A stretch of DNA of 64,000 nt from Desulfovibrio sp. 86 (GCF_902702915.1 NZ_LR738849.1:992001-1056000), one strand, 5' to 3'; positions 1 to 10,421 are shown, counted from the stretch's first letter. The notes: a model not told the origin generated them from the sequence alone. Numbers and translations: made by a program.

Positions 1-821
1 AGATTTGGCGTTGCCCGCAGGTTTTCGCGCAGGCGGTCATAGATGATGATGGTGTCGTTGAGCGAAAAGCCCACCAGTGTCATCAGGGCCGCCATGACGT
101 TGAGGTCGATTTCGACATTCATCAACGAGAGCAGGCCCACGGTTATGGCGACGTCGTGCAGAAGCCCCACAACGGCCCCTAGTGCGAAGTTGAGCCGCAA
201 CACAAAGCATACGACCATGGTTATGCCCAGTGCCAGCATCACAAGCCAGCCCATGCCAAGGCCTGTGAGTCCGGCCACGTAAATGCCGCCCCAAAGGGCA
301 GCCGCCATGATGGCGCCAGCCATCCAGCGCTGTTCAAAACGGCCGGAGATATACACCGCAATGAGCAGAATGGCATAGTACAGCGCGCTGAGGGCCTTGT
401 TGGTCAGGTCAGCGCCCACCTTGGGGCCCACGATCTCAAGGCGCACAATTTCAGCGGCATTGCCGGGAAAGGTGGCGGCCAGGGAGTCCATCACCGTGGT
501 GCGCAGGTGCGTGGCGTCGGCGTTTTCGGCGCTGCTGAAACGCAGCAGATAGTCACGCCCGCCCTCGCCGAAGCGCTGGGTGGTGATGCCGGGCAGGGCC
601 GGAGTATCCAGACCTTTTTTCAGGGCTTCGTCGGCCACGGGCTCCTGAAACTGCACCTGCACGATGACGCCGCCCGCGAAGTCGATGCCCATCTTGAGGC
701 CATTGCCCCATACGGCAGAAATAATGCCGACGAGGATAAGCAGGGCGGAGGCTCCGTAAACCCAGAAGCGCTTGCCTATGAAGTCAATATTGGTGTCGTG
801 TTTGATAAAGGTAAAACTCAT
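1..821 (-). CDS. secF: SecF, protein translocase subunit (3' end cut by window edge)
   Basis: SecF works with SecD and YajC at the SecYEG channel and uses the proton gradient to pull exported proteins across the inner membrane. The visible ~273 residues start with a membrane segment (about residues 18-37), then a periplasmic region and the conserved membrane block containing the NDTIIIYDRLREN stretch typical of SecF near the window edge. The start is ATG at 821, preceded by GGGAGGC on the minus strand. It lies 17 bp downstream of secD, so the two are almost certainly co-transcribed. The C-terminal part lies outside the window. Confidence 0.95.
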   Translation of the reverse strand, partial: MSFTFIKHDTNIDFIGKRFWVYGASALLILVGIISAVWGNGLKMGIDFAGGVIVQVQFQEPVADEALKKGLDTPALPGITTQRFGEGGRDYLLRFSSAENADATHLRTTVMDSLAATFPGNAAEIVRLEIVGPKVGADLTNKALSALYYAILLIAVYISGRFEQRWMAGAIMAAALWGGIYVAGLTGLGMGWLVMLALGITMVVCFVLRLNFALGAVVGLLHDVAITVGLLSLMNVEIDLNVMAALMTLVGFSLNDTIIIYDRLRENLRATPN

Positions 822-838
822 GACAGCCTCCCGGCGCG

Positions 839-2413
839 CTAGATGCTCAGACCCTTGGGACCGCAATGGCGCGCCCATTCTTCAAAAATGGCCCGCGAAA
901 CAAAGATGGCCGTAAACATGGAGGCAACAATGCCCAGCCCCAGGGTTACCGCGAAGCCTCTGATGGGCCCTGTGCCGAACTGGTACAGAATGACTGTAAC
1001 AATGATGGACGTGAGGTTGGCGTCCGTAATGGAGACCATGGCTCTGTCAAAGCCCGCCCGCACCGACGCCAGCGGCGTGAGTCCCAGGCGCAGTTCTTCA
1101 CGTATTCGTTCGTAGATCAGCACGTTGGCGTCCACCGCCATGCCGATGGTCAGCACGATGCCCGCGATGCCCGGCAGAGTCAGGGTAGCGCCAAAAGCGC
1201 CCATGCCCGCCATGACGATGAGCATGGTGAAACAGAGCATGAGGTTGGCGATAAGGCCGCTGAGGCCGTAATAAAAGCCGATGAAAACCACCACGGCAGC
1301 CGCGCCCACAAAGGCGGCGCGCACGCCGCTGTCAATGGCCTCCTGCCCGAGGGAGGGGCCGACGCTGCGCTCTTCCAGCACGGAAACAGGGGCGGGCAGC
1401 GAGCCCGCGCGCAGCACGATGGCGAGATCCTGCGCCTCGGCAGTGGTAAAACTGCCGGAAATGCTTGCCTTGCCGCCGCCGATGCGCTCGCGGATGACAG
1501 GCGCGGAATAGACCTTGCCGTCAAGCACGATGGCCATGCGGCGTCCCACGCTCTCGCCGGTCACGCGCTCAAAAATACGCGCGCCACGGGTGTTGAAGCT
1601 CATGGTCACATAGGACTTGTTCATGTTGTCGAAAGCAGGACGGGCATCGGCAATGTCTTCGCCGGTGAGCATCGAGTCTTTTTCAACAGCGATGCGGCCC
1701 TCGGGCTGCCCGGCGGTCTTTTCCAGCATGGGCAGAACCACTACCCCGGCGGGCAGAACGGCCTTGTTGGGGTCCACATCTTCACGAACCAGGTGAAATT
1801 CAAGGTGCGCTGTCTGGCCGATGATCTGCACGGCGCGGCGCGGGTCGGAAATGCCGGGCAACTGCACCTGAATGCGGTTGCCTGCCTGCTTGCGGATATC
1901 GGGTTCCGCCACGCCGAACTGGTCGATACGGTTGCGGATGGTGCGCAAGGCCTGGTCAAGGGACAGTTCTTCAATCCTCTTGACTTCGGCTGGCGTAAAG
2001 CGGGCCACGTAGCGCAACTGTCCGCCTTCGCCCACCTGGGGCTGCCCCACGGTCAACTGGGGAAAATGGCGGGCCAGGATTTCGCGCAGCTTGGCTTCAT
2101 TATCGGCGCGGGGCAAAAGAAATTCCAGGGCCGTGCCGTTCAGGACGCGGGGGCGCAGCACCACTATTTTTTCGTCCTGGGCCATGCGGCGCAGGTCCTG
2201 CCCGGCAATGGCCAGAGAGTTGCTCACAGCCTTGGCCACGTCCACGCCCAGCGTCAGGTGTATGCCGCCTTTGAGGTCAAGACCGAGATTGATCCTGCTG
2301 GACGGCAAAACGCGCTCCAGGGCGGGCCCGATAACGGGCACGCTGGGCAGCGCGTACACAAGAGAAATCAAAAATACCAACGAAGCCAAGATCAAGCGCC
2401 AGCGCAGACCCAT
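839..2413 (-). CDS. secD: SecD, protein translocase subunit
   Basis: The 524-residue protein has an N-terminal membrane helix, a large periplasmic domain and a C-terminal six-helix block. SecD hallmarks are visible: LGLDLKGGIHL after the first helix, the Q-L-P-G-I repeat region, and TLPGIAGIVLTIGMAVDANVL followed by IYERIREEL in the membrane block. It partners SecF and YajC in the SecDF-YajC complex. ATG at 2413 follows a GGTGAAC-type ribosome site. Gene order yajC-secD-secF on the minus strand is the usual one. Confidence 0.97.
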   Translation of the reverse strand: MGLRWRLILASLVFLISLVYALPSVPVIGPALERVLPSSRINLGLDLKGGIHLTLGVDVAKAVSNSLAIAGQDLRRMAQDEKIVVLRPRVLNGTALEFLLPRADNEAKLREILARHFPQLTVGQPQVGEGGQLRYVARFTPAEVKRIEELSLDQALRTIRNRIDQFGVAEPDIRKQAGNRIQVQLPGISDPRRAVQIIGQTAHLEFHLVREDVDPNKAVLPAGVVVLPMLEKTAGQPEGRIAVEKDSMLTGEDIADARPAFDNMNKSYVTMSFNTRGARIFERVTGESVGRRMAIVLDGKVYSAPVIRERIGGGKASISGSFTTAEAQDLAIVLRAGSLPAPVSVLEERSVGPSLGQEAIDSGVRAAFVGAAAVVVFIGFYYGLSGLIANLMLCFTMLIVMAGMGAFGATLTLPGIAGIVLTIGMAVDANVLIYERIREELRLGLTPLASVRAGFDRAMVSITDANLTSIIVTVILYQFGTGPIRGFAVTLGLGIVASMFTAIFVSRAIFEEWARHCGPKGLSI

Positions 2414-2636
2414 CGTTCACCTTCCAAACAACAGATTTAAAGCACAGCATGCCCTGAAGGGCACGGCTCGCCCGAAGCCTTGCAACTGTGGGCCGGGCGG
2501 GGGCACACAGCGGCGGAACGGCGCGCAAACACGGCGCGCACCAAGGTCATGCCGCCCGTTCCAAGGGTCAAAAGCCCCTGAGCCGGCCTTGGCAAAGGCC
2601 AGCCCACGGGCCGGACATGACAAAAAACCAGAGATG

Positions 2637-2981
2637 CTACTTGCTGTCGTCCTTGCCGCCCTTGCCGGGCACAAGGCCGCCAATGGCGCCGCGCGTAACG
2701 CGCAGCTTGGACTCACCACTTTCAAGCAGCACCTGCTCATCGTCGATTTCAAGGATGCGGCCAATCAGTCCGGCGGACGTGACCACATGGTCGCCACGCT
2801 TGAGTTCCGCCAGCATGGCCTTGTGGGCCTTGGCCCGCTTCTGCTGCGGACGGATGAGCAGAAACCAGAAAATGACGAACATCACGATGAGGGGAAGGAA
2901 CTGCATAAGCATGTCGGTTCCGCTGGCGGGGCCGGCACCGGCCTGGGGAGTGCCCATGGCGTAGGCTACTGATTCAAACAA
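2637..2981 (-). CDS. yajC: YajC, Sec accessory membrane protein
   Basis: A 114-residue single-pass inner-membrane protein of the SecDF-YajC complex. After a short leader comes a hydrophobic helix (about residues 22-42) followed directly by LIRPQQKRAKAH, the YajC signature, then the soluble tail with L-K-R-G-D-H-V-V-T. The start is best placed at a TTG at 2981: a perfect GGAGG lies six bases upstream (2988-2992), and no ATG in this frame has a comparable site. An internal ATG eight codons later is the alternative. It precedes secD by 223 bp, a gap with no recognisable gene. Confidence 0.93.
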   Translation of the reverse strand: MFESVAYAMGTPQAGAGPASGTDMLMQFLPLIVMFVIFWFLLIRPQQKRAKAHKAMLAELKRGDHVVTSAGLIGRILEIDDEQVLLESGESKLRVTRGAIGGLVPGKGGKDDSK

Positions 2982-3353
2982 AACGCACCTCCAAAGGTGT
3001 AGCAAAGTCATTGTCCTGAACGTCACGCATACAGTCGGGCAGCCCCAAGGCCGCCTCAAAGCCGATTTGCGCACAATACCAGCGAATTTCTATATACGTT
3101 GGCGCTCAATCTTGCAAGCCTTTCCGCCGCGCCCCGCGCGGTAAAGCGGCGCTCATCCCGCGCGGCAAAAGATGGCATGGATCTTCAGCAAAGCGCCACT
3201 GACAGATGTCAACAGCACAAAAAAACAGAATTGTTGAACAAATAATGCAACCTATCTCTTTTTACAGCCCCGCCCCCATGTCTGTCCGGCCTTGCCATCA
3301 CCAGCCTGACAGGGATACAGAATCTTTTTGCAAACATCGTCGCGGGAGTTGCC
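2982..3353. other. Intergenic, divergent promoters presumed
   Basis: The 372-bp gap between yajC (minus) and the deaminase gene (plus) must hold promoters for both directions. No convincing -35/-10 pair, repeat or RNA gene stood out. The stretch 3170-3310 is AT-richer than its surroundings, and short ORFs there look random. Confidence 0.4.
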
Positions 3354-4676
3354 ATGCGTCCTTGCCATACACTTGTCCACGCCGCCCTCATCGTCACTCA
3401 GGACGAGGAGCGCACTGTTCTTGAAAACGCCAGCATAGCGGTGCTTGACGGTCTTGTGGCGGACATTGGCCCGCGTCACGAAGTGGCCTCCCGCTGGCAG
3501 CCGCAGCAGGAGGTTGACCTTGGGCAGTGCGTGCTGCTGCCGGGGCTTGTCAACGCGCACACCCACGCCGCCATGACTTTTCTGCGCGGCCTCGCCGACG
3601 ACATGCCCCTGATGGAATGGCTCAACAGCCGCATCTTTCCTGTCGAACAAAAGCTTACCCCTGAAATCGTGCGCCTGGGCAGCCTCATGGGCCATGCCGA
3701 AATGCTGCGCACAGGCACCACGTCCTACATTGACATGTATATTTTTGAAGAGGCGGCCCTTGCCGCCGCCGAAGAATCCGGCATGCGCTGCCTGGGGGGC
3801 GAAGTGGTGTTCGCCTTTCCCTCGGCGGCCGTCTCCGGCCCTGATGCCGCGCTGGAAAACACCCGCGTCCTGGCTGAAAAATACGCCGACCATCCACGGG
3901 TGCGCGTGGCCGTCAATCCGCACAGCGTCTACACCACCACCCCGGAAATACTGTCGGCCTGCCGCGACCTCGCCTACGAACTGACCCTGCCCCTCCACTT
4001 TCATCTTGCCGAAACCACAGAAGAAACACAGATATGCCTGCACACGCACGGCAGCAGACCCGTGGCCTACTGCCACCGCATGGGCCTGCTGGACGCCCCG
4101 TGCATTCTTGCCCACGTGGTCGACGTCACCCCTGACGAGCTTGATTGCCTGGCCGCCAGCAAGGCGGTGGCGGCCCATAACCCCTCCTCCAATATGAAGC
4201 TCGCTTCGGGCGTGGCCCCCGTGCCCGCCATGCTTGAGCGCGGCATGGCCGTGGCCCTTGGCACGGACGGAGCCGCCAGCAACAACCGGCTGAACATGTT
4301 CACAGAAATGGGGCGCGCAGCCCTGCTGCACAAGGTCGCGGGCATGGATTCTACCCTTCTGCCCGCGCAGACCGTCCTTGACATGGGCACTCTGGGCGGA
4401 GCCGCCGCCATGCATGACGAACGCCTGGGCAGCCTTGCTGTGGGCAAGGCCGCAGACTGCGTGGCCCTTGACCTGACCTCCCCCAACATGCAGCCCGTCT
4501 ATAATGTTGTTTCCCACCTCGTTTACGCCGCCACGGGGATGGAAACCCGCATGACCATGGTGGACGGCGAAATCCTGTACATGGACGGCAAATACACCCG
4601 CTTTGACTATGAGGCGCTGTGCCGCGAAATGACCCAGGTGCGCAATTTTGTGCGCCGTGCGGCGGGGCTGGCGTAA
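3354..4676 (+). CDS. mtaD: Amidohydrolase, MTA/SAH deaminase type
   Basis: The 440-residue metal-dependent amidohydrolase most likely deaminates 5'-methylthioadenosine or S-adenosylhomocysteine (possibly adenosine) in the cytoplasm. Metal and catalytic motifs are present: LPGLVNAHTHAAM with His69 and His71, a HFHLAETTEE block with the third His, an LAH block, and GTDGAASNN with the metal-binding Asp305. ATG at 3354 follows GGGAG by five bases. Length and motif order match the MtaD/SsnA branch. Exact substrate cannot be fixed from sequence; guanine- or chlorohydrolase-type relatives share the same motifs. Confidence 0.85.
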   Translation: MRPCHTLVHAALIVTQDEERTVLENASIAVLDGLVADIGPRHEVASRWQPQQEVDLGQCVLLPGLVNAHTHAAMTFLRGLADDMPLMEWLNSRIFPVEQKLTPEIVRLGSLMGHAEMLRTGTTSYIDMYIFEEAALAAAEESGMRCLGGEVVFAFPSAAVSGPDAALENTRVLAEKYADHPRVRVAVNPHSVYTTTPEILSACRDLAYELTLPLHFHLAETTEETQICLHTHGSRPVAYCHRMGLLDAPCILAHVVDVTPDELDCLAASKAVAAHNPSSNMKLASGVAPVPAMLERGMAVALGTDGAASNNRLNMFTEMGRAALLHKVAGMDSTLLPAQTVLDMGTLGGAAAMHDERLGSLAVGKAADCVALDLTSPNMQPVYNVVSHLVYAATGMETRMTMVDGEILYMDGKYTRFDYEALCREMTQVRNFVRRAAGLA

Positions 4677-4900
4677 GGTAGCCCTCGCGAGGCTGATCGC
4701 CTGCAAAACCTGTCGGATAGGCTACGGCGCAAGGCTCTGCCGATGCCCAGAACGTGACGGCGTTGGCCCCCGGCGGGAAATTCCCGCCATCGCCCTCTTG
4801 ACAGCGACTCAAGTTCGGCTATATTTCTCCATTCCGAATCGGCGGCCCCAGTGTCGCCGCTATTTTGCAATACGGCGCTTCTGCGCATGGAGGTTTTGCT

Positions 4901-5164
4901 ATGACCCCTCTGGAAAACGCCACCAAGACCGCTGACGGTGTGGTGCTTAACGGTTTTGTTCTTTCGCCGGTGGTGGAACAGTGTACTGGCTGTGACCGCG
5001 TGCGCGAATTTGGTGAAGAGCAGTTCTGCTCAAGCTACCCCGTGCCCTCCAAAAAGTGGGTTGGCGGTCGCTGCAATTTTGCCACCCATATCAAGACCCA
5101 GACTGGCTCCGGCGCCAAGGTCAACCCCCTCAAGGCGTCCAAGCGCGCCGCCAAGGGCCGCTAG
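4901..5164 (+). CDS. PxxKW family small cysteine-rich protein
   Basis: An 87-residue protein with four cysteines (28, 31, 43, 58) and the PSKKW motif at 49-53 that names the PxxKW family, known mainly from sulfate reducers and relatives. The CxxC plus two further Cys suggests a bound metal, but the function is unknown. The start at 4901 is supported by a TGGAGG site ending seven bases upstream; a longer reading from 4865 has none. It stands alone, with a possible terminator hairpin at 5396-5419. Confidence 0.85.
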   Translation: MTPLENATKTADGVVLNGFVLSPVVEQCTGCDRVREFGEEQFCSSYPVPSKKWVGGRCNFATHIKTQTGSGAKVNPLKASKRAAKGR

Positions 5165-5623
5165 ACCGCAGGCCGTCACCCCTTCGGACGCATTGGAATT
5201 TTCCTGTCAGGCCGGAGGGCGGATATGCCCGCGCAAGCGGAGTGTGCCAGGTACGGGTTTTGCCCGTAGACGCACATGGATGGAAGACATCGGATTTTCG
5301 GCTTTTGTTCCGTCAACGGGTTCGCCCGTGCGGCGCGGAGCCGTTTTTCCATTTCTTTGATCCGGGCCGGGCAGCGTTGTTCCGCAGATTTTCCCAAGGG
5401 GCTGCTCACGCAGCCCCTTGCGTTTTCAGCCCCGGTACGCGAATCTGCTGATACGCGGCCTGCTGTGCCGCGAACCTGTGGTCACGCCCGGCTGAATGGC
5501 GGCAGGCCGTGAACGGGGTTGAGAGCGGTTACGATGCAGTGAGCGTGCCTTACACTTTGAGAATATATATTTTCAAAGTTAAAATGCTCTAAAATACACG
5601 GCTTTGAAGTAAGGGGAGGAAAC
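5165..5623. other. Intergenic with a hairpin and a repeat remnant
   Basis: This 459-bp gap follows the PxxKW gene. It contains a hairpin at 5396-5419 and, just before the M20 gene, an AT-rich stretch (5550-5594) ending in AAAATGCTCTAA that resembles one half of the TTAGAGCA module seen elsewhere in the window. No credible gene or known structured RNA was seen between 5165 and 5395. Confidence 0.5.
5396..5419 (+). terminator. Hairpin, candidate terminator
   Basis: Ten-base arms (AAGGGGCTGC / GCAGCCCCTT) enclose a four-base loop, followed by GCGTTTTC. It lies ~230 bp downstream of the PxxKW gene, so that transcript would carry a long 3' tail if this is its terminator. Confidence 0.5.
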
Positions 5624-6865
5624 ATGCACAAGGATATGGACGCCCTGTTACGCGGCCTCGCGGGCCGTGAAGACCGTGTGGTGGCCCTGCAAAGCGCCCT
5701 TACCGCCTGCCCTGCCCTTGGACCCGACAACGGCGGCGACGGTGAAGAGGCCAAGGCCGCGCTCATCACGCAATGGCTTGAAGCTTGCGGCATAACAGAT
5801 ATTTTACGTGTTGACGCCCCTGATTCCCGCGTGTCTTCGGGCCAGCGCCCCAACCTTGTAGCCCGCATCCCCGGCAGAAAAAAACGTACCCTGTGGCTTT
5901 TCGGCCATATGGACGTTGTGCCCCCCGGCGACCTGTCCGCCTGGGTCTCTGATCCCTGGCAGGTTCGGCGCGAAGGCGATCTGCTGTACGGGCGCGGCGT
6001 TGAAGACAACCAGCAGGCCGTGACAAGCATGCTGCTGCTGGCCGAAGAACTGCGCCAGCGCGGCGTCACGCCCGAACTGAGCCTGGGCCTCGTGTTTATG
6101 GCAGACGAAGAAACAGGCAGCGCCTACGGGCTGGAGCATATCCTCAAAACCGCTCCAGAGCTTTTCAGCGCTGACGACCTGTATATCGTGCCCGATTCGG
6201 GTTCCCGCCGGGGCGACGTCATCGAGGTGGCCGAAAAGGGCCAGCTCTGGCTCAAGGTGCGCACCACCGGGGTTCAGTGCCACGCCTCCACCCCGCACAA
6301 GGGCCGCAACGCCTTTCTGGCCGGAGCGGACATGGCGCTGGCCTGCCACAATGGCCTGCGTTCCGCCTTTGGCGATACCAACACCCTGTTCAGCCCGCCC
6401 ACGTCCACCTTTGTGCCCGGCAAGCACGAGGGCAACGTGCCCAATATCAACACCGTGCCTGGCAGTGACGTTTTTTATGTGGACTGCCGCCTGCTGCCCC
6501 AGGTTGACCCGGAGGCCGTGCTGGACAAGGTGCGCGCCCTGGCCGCCGAGGTGGAGCAAAACCACGGCGTGCAGATAGCCATCAGCGTGGTGCAACGGCA
6601 GGCCGCCTCCTACATCGCAGGAACCAGCCCGGTGATCACGGCCCTGAGCGCCGCAATCGCCCGCGTCTACGGCATTGAGGCCAGAACCCTCGGCATCGGC
6701 GGAGCCACGGTGGCAGCCCAGTTACGGCAGCGTGGCCTTGCCGCCGCCGTATGGAGCTGCCTTGCGGGCACCTGCCACCAACCCAATGAAAGTTCTTCCA
6801 TTACGGCGACCATCAAGGACGCCCAGGTTTTCACCCATATACTTATGAATCCCGCACATGTCTGA
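5624..6865 (+). CDS. M20 family metallopeptidase (ArgE/DapE/CPG2-like)
   Basis: The 413-residue protein belongs to the di-zinc M20 amidohydrolase family. Visible are [10 protein letters not shown] (His95, Asp97), the bridging Asp128 in GRGVEDNQ, and the catalytic DEET region (Glu162/Glu163), with a dimerisation insert in the middle and a C-terminal His region. Family members remove acyl or aminoacyl groups from amino acids or small peptides; substrate is not deducible. ATG at 5624 has a strong GGGGAGG site. Its 3' end overlaps the mnmG start by 8 bp, so the pair is probably translationally coupled. Confidence 0.88.
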   Translation: MHKDMDALLRGLAGREDRVVALQSALTACPALGPDNGGDGEEAKAALITQWLEACGITDILRVDAPDSRVSSGQRPNLVARIPGRKKRTLWLFGHMDVVPPGDLSAWVSDPWQVRREGDLLYGRGVEDNQQAVTSMLLLAEELRQRGVTPELSLGLVFMADEETGSAYGLEHILKTAPELFSADDLYIVPDSGSRRGDVIEVAEKGQLWLKVRTTGVQCHASTPHKGRNAFLAGADMALACHNGLRSAFGDTNTLFSPPTSTFVPGKHEGNVPNINTVPGSDVFYVDCRLLPQVDPEAVLDKVRALAAEVEQNHGVQIAISVVQRQAASYIAGTSPVITALSAAIARVYGIEARTLGIGGATVAAQLRQRGLAAAVWSCLAGTCHQPNESSSITATIKDAQVFTHILMNPAHV

Positions 6866-8816
6866 TACCAACACCGCCATTTTTGACTGTATCGTGGCCG
6901 GAGGCGGCCACGCCGGTTGCGAAGCCGCCGTGGCCCTGGCCCGCATGGGGCACAGCGTGCTGCTTGTGAGCGGCAACCTTGACCGTTTGGGCTACCTTTC
7001 CTGCAATCCCGCCATCGGCGGCCTGGCAAAAGGGCACATGACCCGCGAAATCGACGCGCTGGGCGGCATGATGGGCCTGTGGGCCGACGCGGCGGGCATA
7101 CAGTTTCGCGTGCTCAACATGAGCAAGGGGCCTGCGGTGCGCGCCACCCGCGCCCAGATGGATCGCCTGGCCTACCAGCGCGTTGTGCAGAAAACCCTGT
7201 ACTCCACGCCCGGACTGCGCATCTGGCAGGATTCCGTCATCGGCATCTCCTCCGGCGACGACCGCGCCACCGGCGTGCGGACGGCCCAGGGACTCAGCTT
7301 TTCCGCCCGCCACGTGCTGCTGACCACCGGAACCTTTCTGGACGGGCGCATCCACATGGGGCTTACCAGCATTCCCGGCGGCCGCCTGGGCGACGCCCCG
7401 GCCATCGGCCTTTCAGACAGCCTGCGCTCTCTGGGCTTCACGCTTGGCCGCCTGAAAACCGGCACCACGCCACGGTTGCTCAACTCCTCCATCGACTATT
7501 CGGTGCTGGAGGAACAAAAGGGCGACAATCCGCCCCCGGCGTTCAGCTTTCACGGGCCCGGCCCTGTACTGCCCCAGGTGTCCTGCCATGTGACCTGGAC
7601 CAACGAACGCGCGCACGAGATCATCCGCAGCGGCTTTGACCGCTCCCCCATGTTCACGGGCATCATCAAGGGCACGGGCGCGCGCTACTGTCCTTCCATC
7701 GAGGACAAGGTCGCCCGCTTTCCCGACAGGGAGCGCCATCAGATATTTCTTGAGCCCGAAGGTCTCCACAGCGCCGAGGTGTACGCCAACGGCGTTCCCA
7801 CCAGCCTGCCGCTGGACGTGCAGCTGGACATGCTCCACGCGGTGCGCGGCCTGGAAAACGCCGTCATGCTGCGCCCCGGCTACGCCATAGAGTACGATTT
7901 TTCCGATCCCATACAGCTCATGCCCACCCTTGAGAGCAAGGCCGTGCCGGGACTCTGGCTGGCCGGGCAAATCAACGGCACATCGGGGTATGAGGAAGCG
8001 GCGGCGCAAGGTTTGTGGGCGGCCCTGAACATTTCCTGCCGCCTGCGTGACATGCCGCCCTTCCTGCCCGGTCGCGACGAGGCCTATATGGCCGTGCTGG
8101 TGGACGACCTTGTCACCTCCGGCACCCAGGAGCCGTACCGCATGTTCACATCACGGGCGGAACACCGCCTGCTGCTGCGCGAGGACAACGCGGACACGCG
8201 CCTGACCCCCCTGGGCCGTAATCTGGGTCTTGTGAGCGACGCCCAGTGGGACGCGTTCTGCCGCAAACAGGATGCCGCGGCACGCCTGCGCGCCGGGCTT
8301 GAGCAAAAGCGCATTCCATCCGATAAGTATAATAACGGCAATGGCGGCAATCCTGACGCCACGTCTGAACCCGCGACGCCCGGAGACGCGGCGGCAAGCC
8401 TGCCCGCCGGGCGCACCCTGGCGGAAGTGCTGCGCAGGCCGGAGATGGACCTGCACGAGATCGCGGCCCTGTTGCGGGCCTGCCCCGACGGGCCTGCGGC
8501 CGAACTGGGGGCCTTTCTGGAAGAAGAGATGCTGCTGGCCGGAACCGCGGCATGCGAGAGCGTGCAAACGGAAATCAAATATGCGGGGTATCTGGTGCGT
8601 CAGCGCGAGCTTGTGGCGCGTGCGGCCAAGCTCGAATCCACGGCCTTGCCCCCTGATATGGATTATGCCACAGTAGTCGGACTTTCCCGTGAGGTGACGG
8701 AAAAGCTTGGCCGGGTGCGCCCCCTCAGTCTGGGCCAGGCAGGACGCATCTCCGGGGTTACGCCAGCGGCCGTGGCCTGTCTGGAAATACATCTGCACAA
8801 GTTGGGACTGCTCTGA
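6858..8816 (+). CDS. mnmG: MnmG, tRNA uridine-5-carboxymethylaminomethyl modification enzyme
   Basis: A 652-residue FAD protein that, with MnmE, modifies the wobble uridine of several tRNAs. The N-terminal dinucleotide fold ([11 protein letters not shown], residues 14-24), the [12 protein letters not shown] motif, the TTGTFLDG block and [21 protein letters not shown] are all intact, as is the C-terminal helical region that binds MnmE. Compared with typical MnmG it carries an extra Asn/Gly then Ala/Pro-rich segment around residues 492-520. MnmE is also in the window (50941-52353). Confidence 0.97.
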   Translation: MSDTNTAIFDCIVAGGGHAGCEAAVALARMGHSVLLVSGNLDRLGYLSCNPAIGGLAKGHMTREIDALGGMMGLWADAAGIQFRVLNMSKGPAVRATRAQMDRLAYQRVVQKTLYSTPGLRIWQDSVIGISSGDDRATGVRTAQGLSFSARHVLLTTGTFLDGRIHMGLTSIPGGRLGDAPAIGLSDSLRSLGFTLGRLKTGTTPRLLNSSIDYSVLEEQKGDNPPPAFSFHGPGPVLPQVSCHVTWTNERAHEIIRSGFDRSPMFTGIIKGTGARYCPSIEDKVARFPDRERHQIFLEPEGLHSAEVYANGVPTSLPLDVQLDMLHAVRGLENAVMLRPGYAIEYDFSDPIQLMPTLESKAVPGLWLAGQINGTSGYEEAAAQGLWAALNISCRLRDMPPFLPGRDEAYMAVLVDDLVTSGTQEPYRMFTSRAEHRLLLREDNADTRLTPLGRNLGLVSDAQWDAFCRKQDAAARLRAGLEQKRIPSDKYNNGNGGNPDATSEPATPGDAAASLPAGRTLAEVLRRPEMDLHEIAALLRACPDGPAAELGAFLEEEMLLAGTAACESVQTEIKYAGYLVRQRELVARAAKLESTALPPDMDYATVVGLSREVTEKLGRVRPLSLGQAGRISGVTPAAVACLEIHLHKLGLL

Positions 8817-9133
8817 TGCATCCGGCGGTGGACGTTTTTACGCCCAACTGCGGCGCTGGAGCCGTTTCACGTTGCAAGTGCTCTGGACCTTGCGGGAGCA
8901 GGCGCTCACCGTGAAGACCTGGAGCAGATCAACTTTGAACTGTTTCACATTTCAAAGTTTTCATTCAGCAGAAAATGCGATTTTCGGCTGAATCCACGCC
9001 ACGTTGTGGCGCGGTTTATCTGTGCTGTTGCTCCGTATCCGGGTTCCGGTACTGTTGAGAAAGGACCTCTCAACGTCGCCCTGCTCTGGTTGCGGCTGCC
9101 TCATTGCACAGCAATATATATATTGGTGAACAT
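8817..9133. other. Intergenic with repeat A copy and small hairpin
   Basis: The gap between mnmG and the split PilZ gene holds a partial repeat A (8921-9013), then a small hairpin at 9054-9074 (GTTGAGA / TCTCAAC), and an AT-rich run just before the ancestral PilZ start codon. No further gene is seen. Confidence 0.5.
8921..9013 (-). repeat. Repeat A, copy 1 (partial)
   Basis: About 93 bp match repeat A at 17382-17534, 31178-31318 and 42744-42860: GGAGCAGATCAACTTTGAA, a palindromic CATTTCAAAG block, a TTCAGC...GCTGAA hairpin and CCACGCCACGTTGTGGCGC. The outer end beyond the last hairpin is missing. Confidence 0.8.
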
Positions 9134-9152
9134 ATGACGGGTGCACAACTTC

Positions 9153-9161
9153 TTCTAGTTT
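9153..9161. repeat. Target-site duplication, left copy
   Basis: TTCTAGTTT lies directly outside the left inverted repeat of the IS and is repeated exactly at 10422-10430. Confidence 0.95.
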
Positions 9162-10421
9162 CATTGCTGTCCGGCTAAGCACCCAATTCTAATAGGCTGA
9201 GATGTTGAAGATTATCTTTTCTTCGCCGTCGTGGATTCAGGAGTTCTTCCAGAGACGCCGAACCGAGCAGGTTGAGCTGGATGAGTTGGAAAAGTTGCTG
9301 CACGGACATCCCGATGCGGCTGAGGAATTTTTGGTACGCCAGCAGCAGGTACACCGTCAGGGCCGTGTAGACTTGAATCAGTACCGCGTTTTCCGAGTTG
9401 CCGACAAAGGTCTTTATGCGCAGATTTTGTTTGATTTCCTTGAAGAAAAGCTCGATTTGCCAGCGGTCTTTATAGATGTCGGCAATGGTTTTTGGCGAGA
9501 GCCGGAAGTTATTGGTTAAAAACTCGTAATGTTTTCCGGTTTTCTGGTCGCGGTAGCCAATACGCCGCAGCCGCAGGCCTTTTCCCCGACTGACGACCTC
9601 AATGATGTGATCGGAAGTGACACCGGTCCCCCGGCGCACCGGGCGGCGCTCCAAAAGCTTATAAACGGCGTTGCGTTTGAGGCGGGTCACGAAAAAGATG
9701 GCTTTTTCCTCAAGGGCTCGAAACCAGGAATAGGCTATATAGCCTTTGTCAAAGGTCACAATGGAGCCTTTTGGCAGCGAAAGGCTTTTGGCCATGCGGC
9801 TTTCGTGGGTTTTGGCATTGCTGATATCGACGAAGGCAGGGATGTAGCCATCGTGATCAAGCACGGTATTTACCTTCACCCCGGCTTTGTTCCGCCGGAA
9901 CGATGCCCAGGGGAAGACGGACAGGCAAAGGCTGATGGTGGTAGCGTCCATGCTGTACAGTTTGCACTTGAAGCGAAATTTGTGACGAGGCGCATGCGGC
10001 TGGCAAAGTCCGTACATTTCAGCGAACAAGTCCTTGAAAAAGCCCACGGGCCTTGAATTGTTGGCGTCGGCGAAAGTCGAGCGGGGCACGTTTTTCAGGC
10101 CCCAATGGTACAGGCGGTTTCCGGCGGCAGCCAGACACCGGAGCCCGTCACGCATGGAACGCCTCGCGGCAAGCTGAATAAAGGCCATGGCGGTGAACTG
10201 CTCCTTGAAGCCGAATTTGCGTGAGGCCCGCCCTACTTTGTGCCGGTGTTCGAGCTTTTGAAAAACATGTCTGGGAATCAGAGATAGCATCTGGGAGAAA
10301 AGTGTATTATGGTGACTCATGTCCAAAATCTCCTTGTGTGGCAAAGTTTTTCGCAAACTCTTTATACCACATCGCATTGAGATTTTGGACTTTTTTCTTA
10401 ACCCTTAGCCGGACAGCAATG
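9162..10421 (-). mobile_element. Complete IS4-family insertion sequence (1260 bp)
   Basis: Perfect 18-bp terminal inverted repeats (CATTGCTGTCCGGCTAAG at 9162-9179 and its complement at 10404-10421) flank a single transposase gene, and a 9-bp direct repeat flanks the whole. Intact ends, uninterrupted transposase and identical target duplication indicate a recent insertion. It sits inside codons 9-10 of a PilZ-type gene. Confidence 0.97.
9175..10320 (-). CDS. IS4-family transposase (DDE)
   Basis: A 381-residue transposase beginning MSHHNTLFSQ at 10320, supported by AAGGAG eight bases upstream; an upstream in-frame Met lacks a site. The N-terminal DUF4372-like region is followed by the DDE core: Asp in YSMDATTIS, Asp in VTFDKGYIAY, and the IS4 signature Y-(2)-R-(3)-E-(6)-K in YKDRWQIELFFKEIK. 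No frameshift or stop is seen, so the enzyme may be active. Its 3' end runs almost into the left inverted repeat. Confidence 0.96.
   Translation of the reverse strand: MSHHNTLFSQMLSLIPRHVFQKLEHRHKVGRASRKFGFKEQFTAMAFIQLAARRSMRDGLRCLAAAGNRLYHWGLKNVPRSTFADANNSRPVGFFKDLFAEMYGLCQPHAPRHKFRFKCKLYSMDATTISLCLSVFPWASFRRNKAGVKVNTVLDHDGYIPAFVDISNAKTHESRMAKSLSLPKGSIVTFDKGYIAYSWFRALEEKAIFFVTRLKRNAVYKLLERRPVRRGTGVTSDHIIEVVSRGKGLRLRRIGYRDQKTGKHYEFLTNNFRLSPKTIADIYKDRWQIELFFKEIKQNLRIKTFVGNSENAVLIQVYTALTVYLLLAYQKFLSRIGMSVQQLFQLIQLNLLGSASLEELLNPRRRRKDNLQHLSLLELGA

Noticed and set aside
866..2440. A 524-codon open frame on the plus strand opposite secD.
   Set aside because: Shadow of secD caused by high third-position GC; Gly/His/Ala-rich with no motif.
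5165..5395. A possible 6S or SRP RNA downstream of the PxxKW gene.
   Set aside because: None of the conserved loop sequences of these RNAs was found; only a generic hairpin ends the region.
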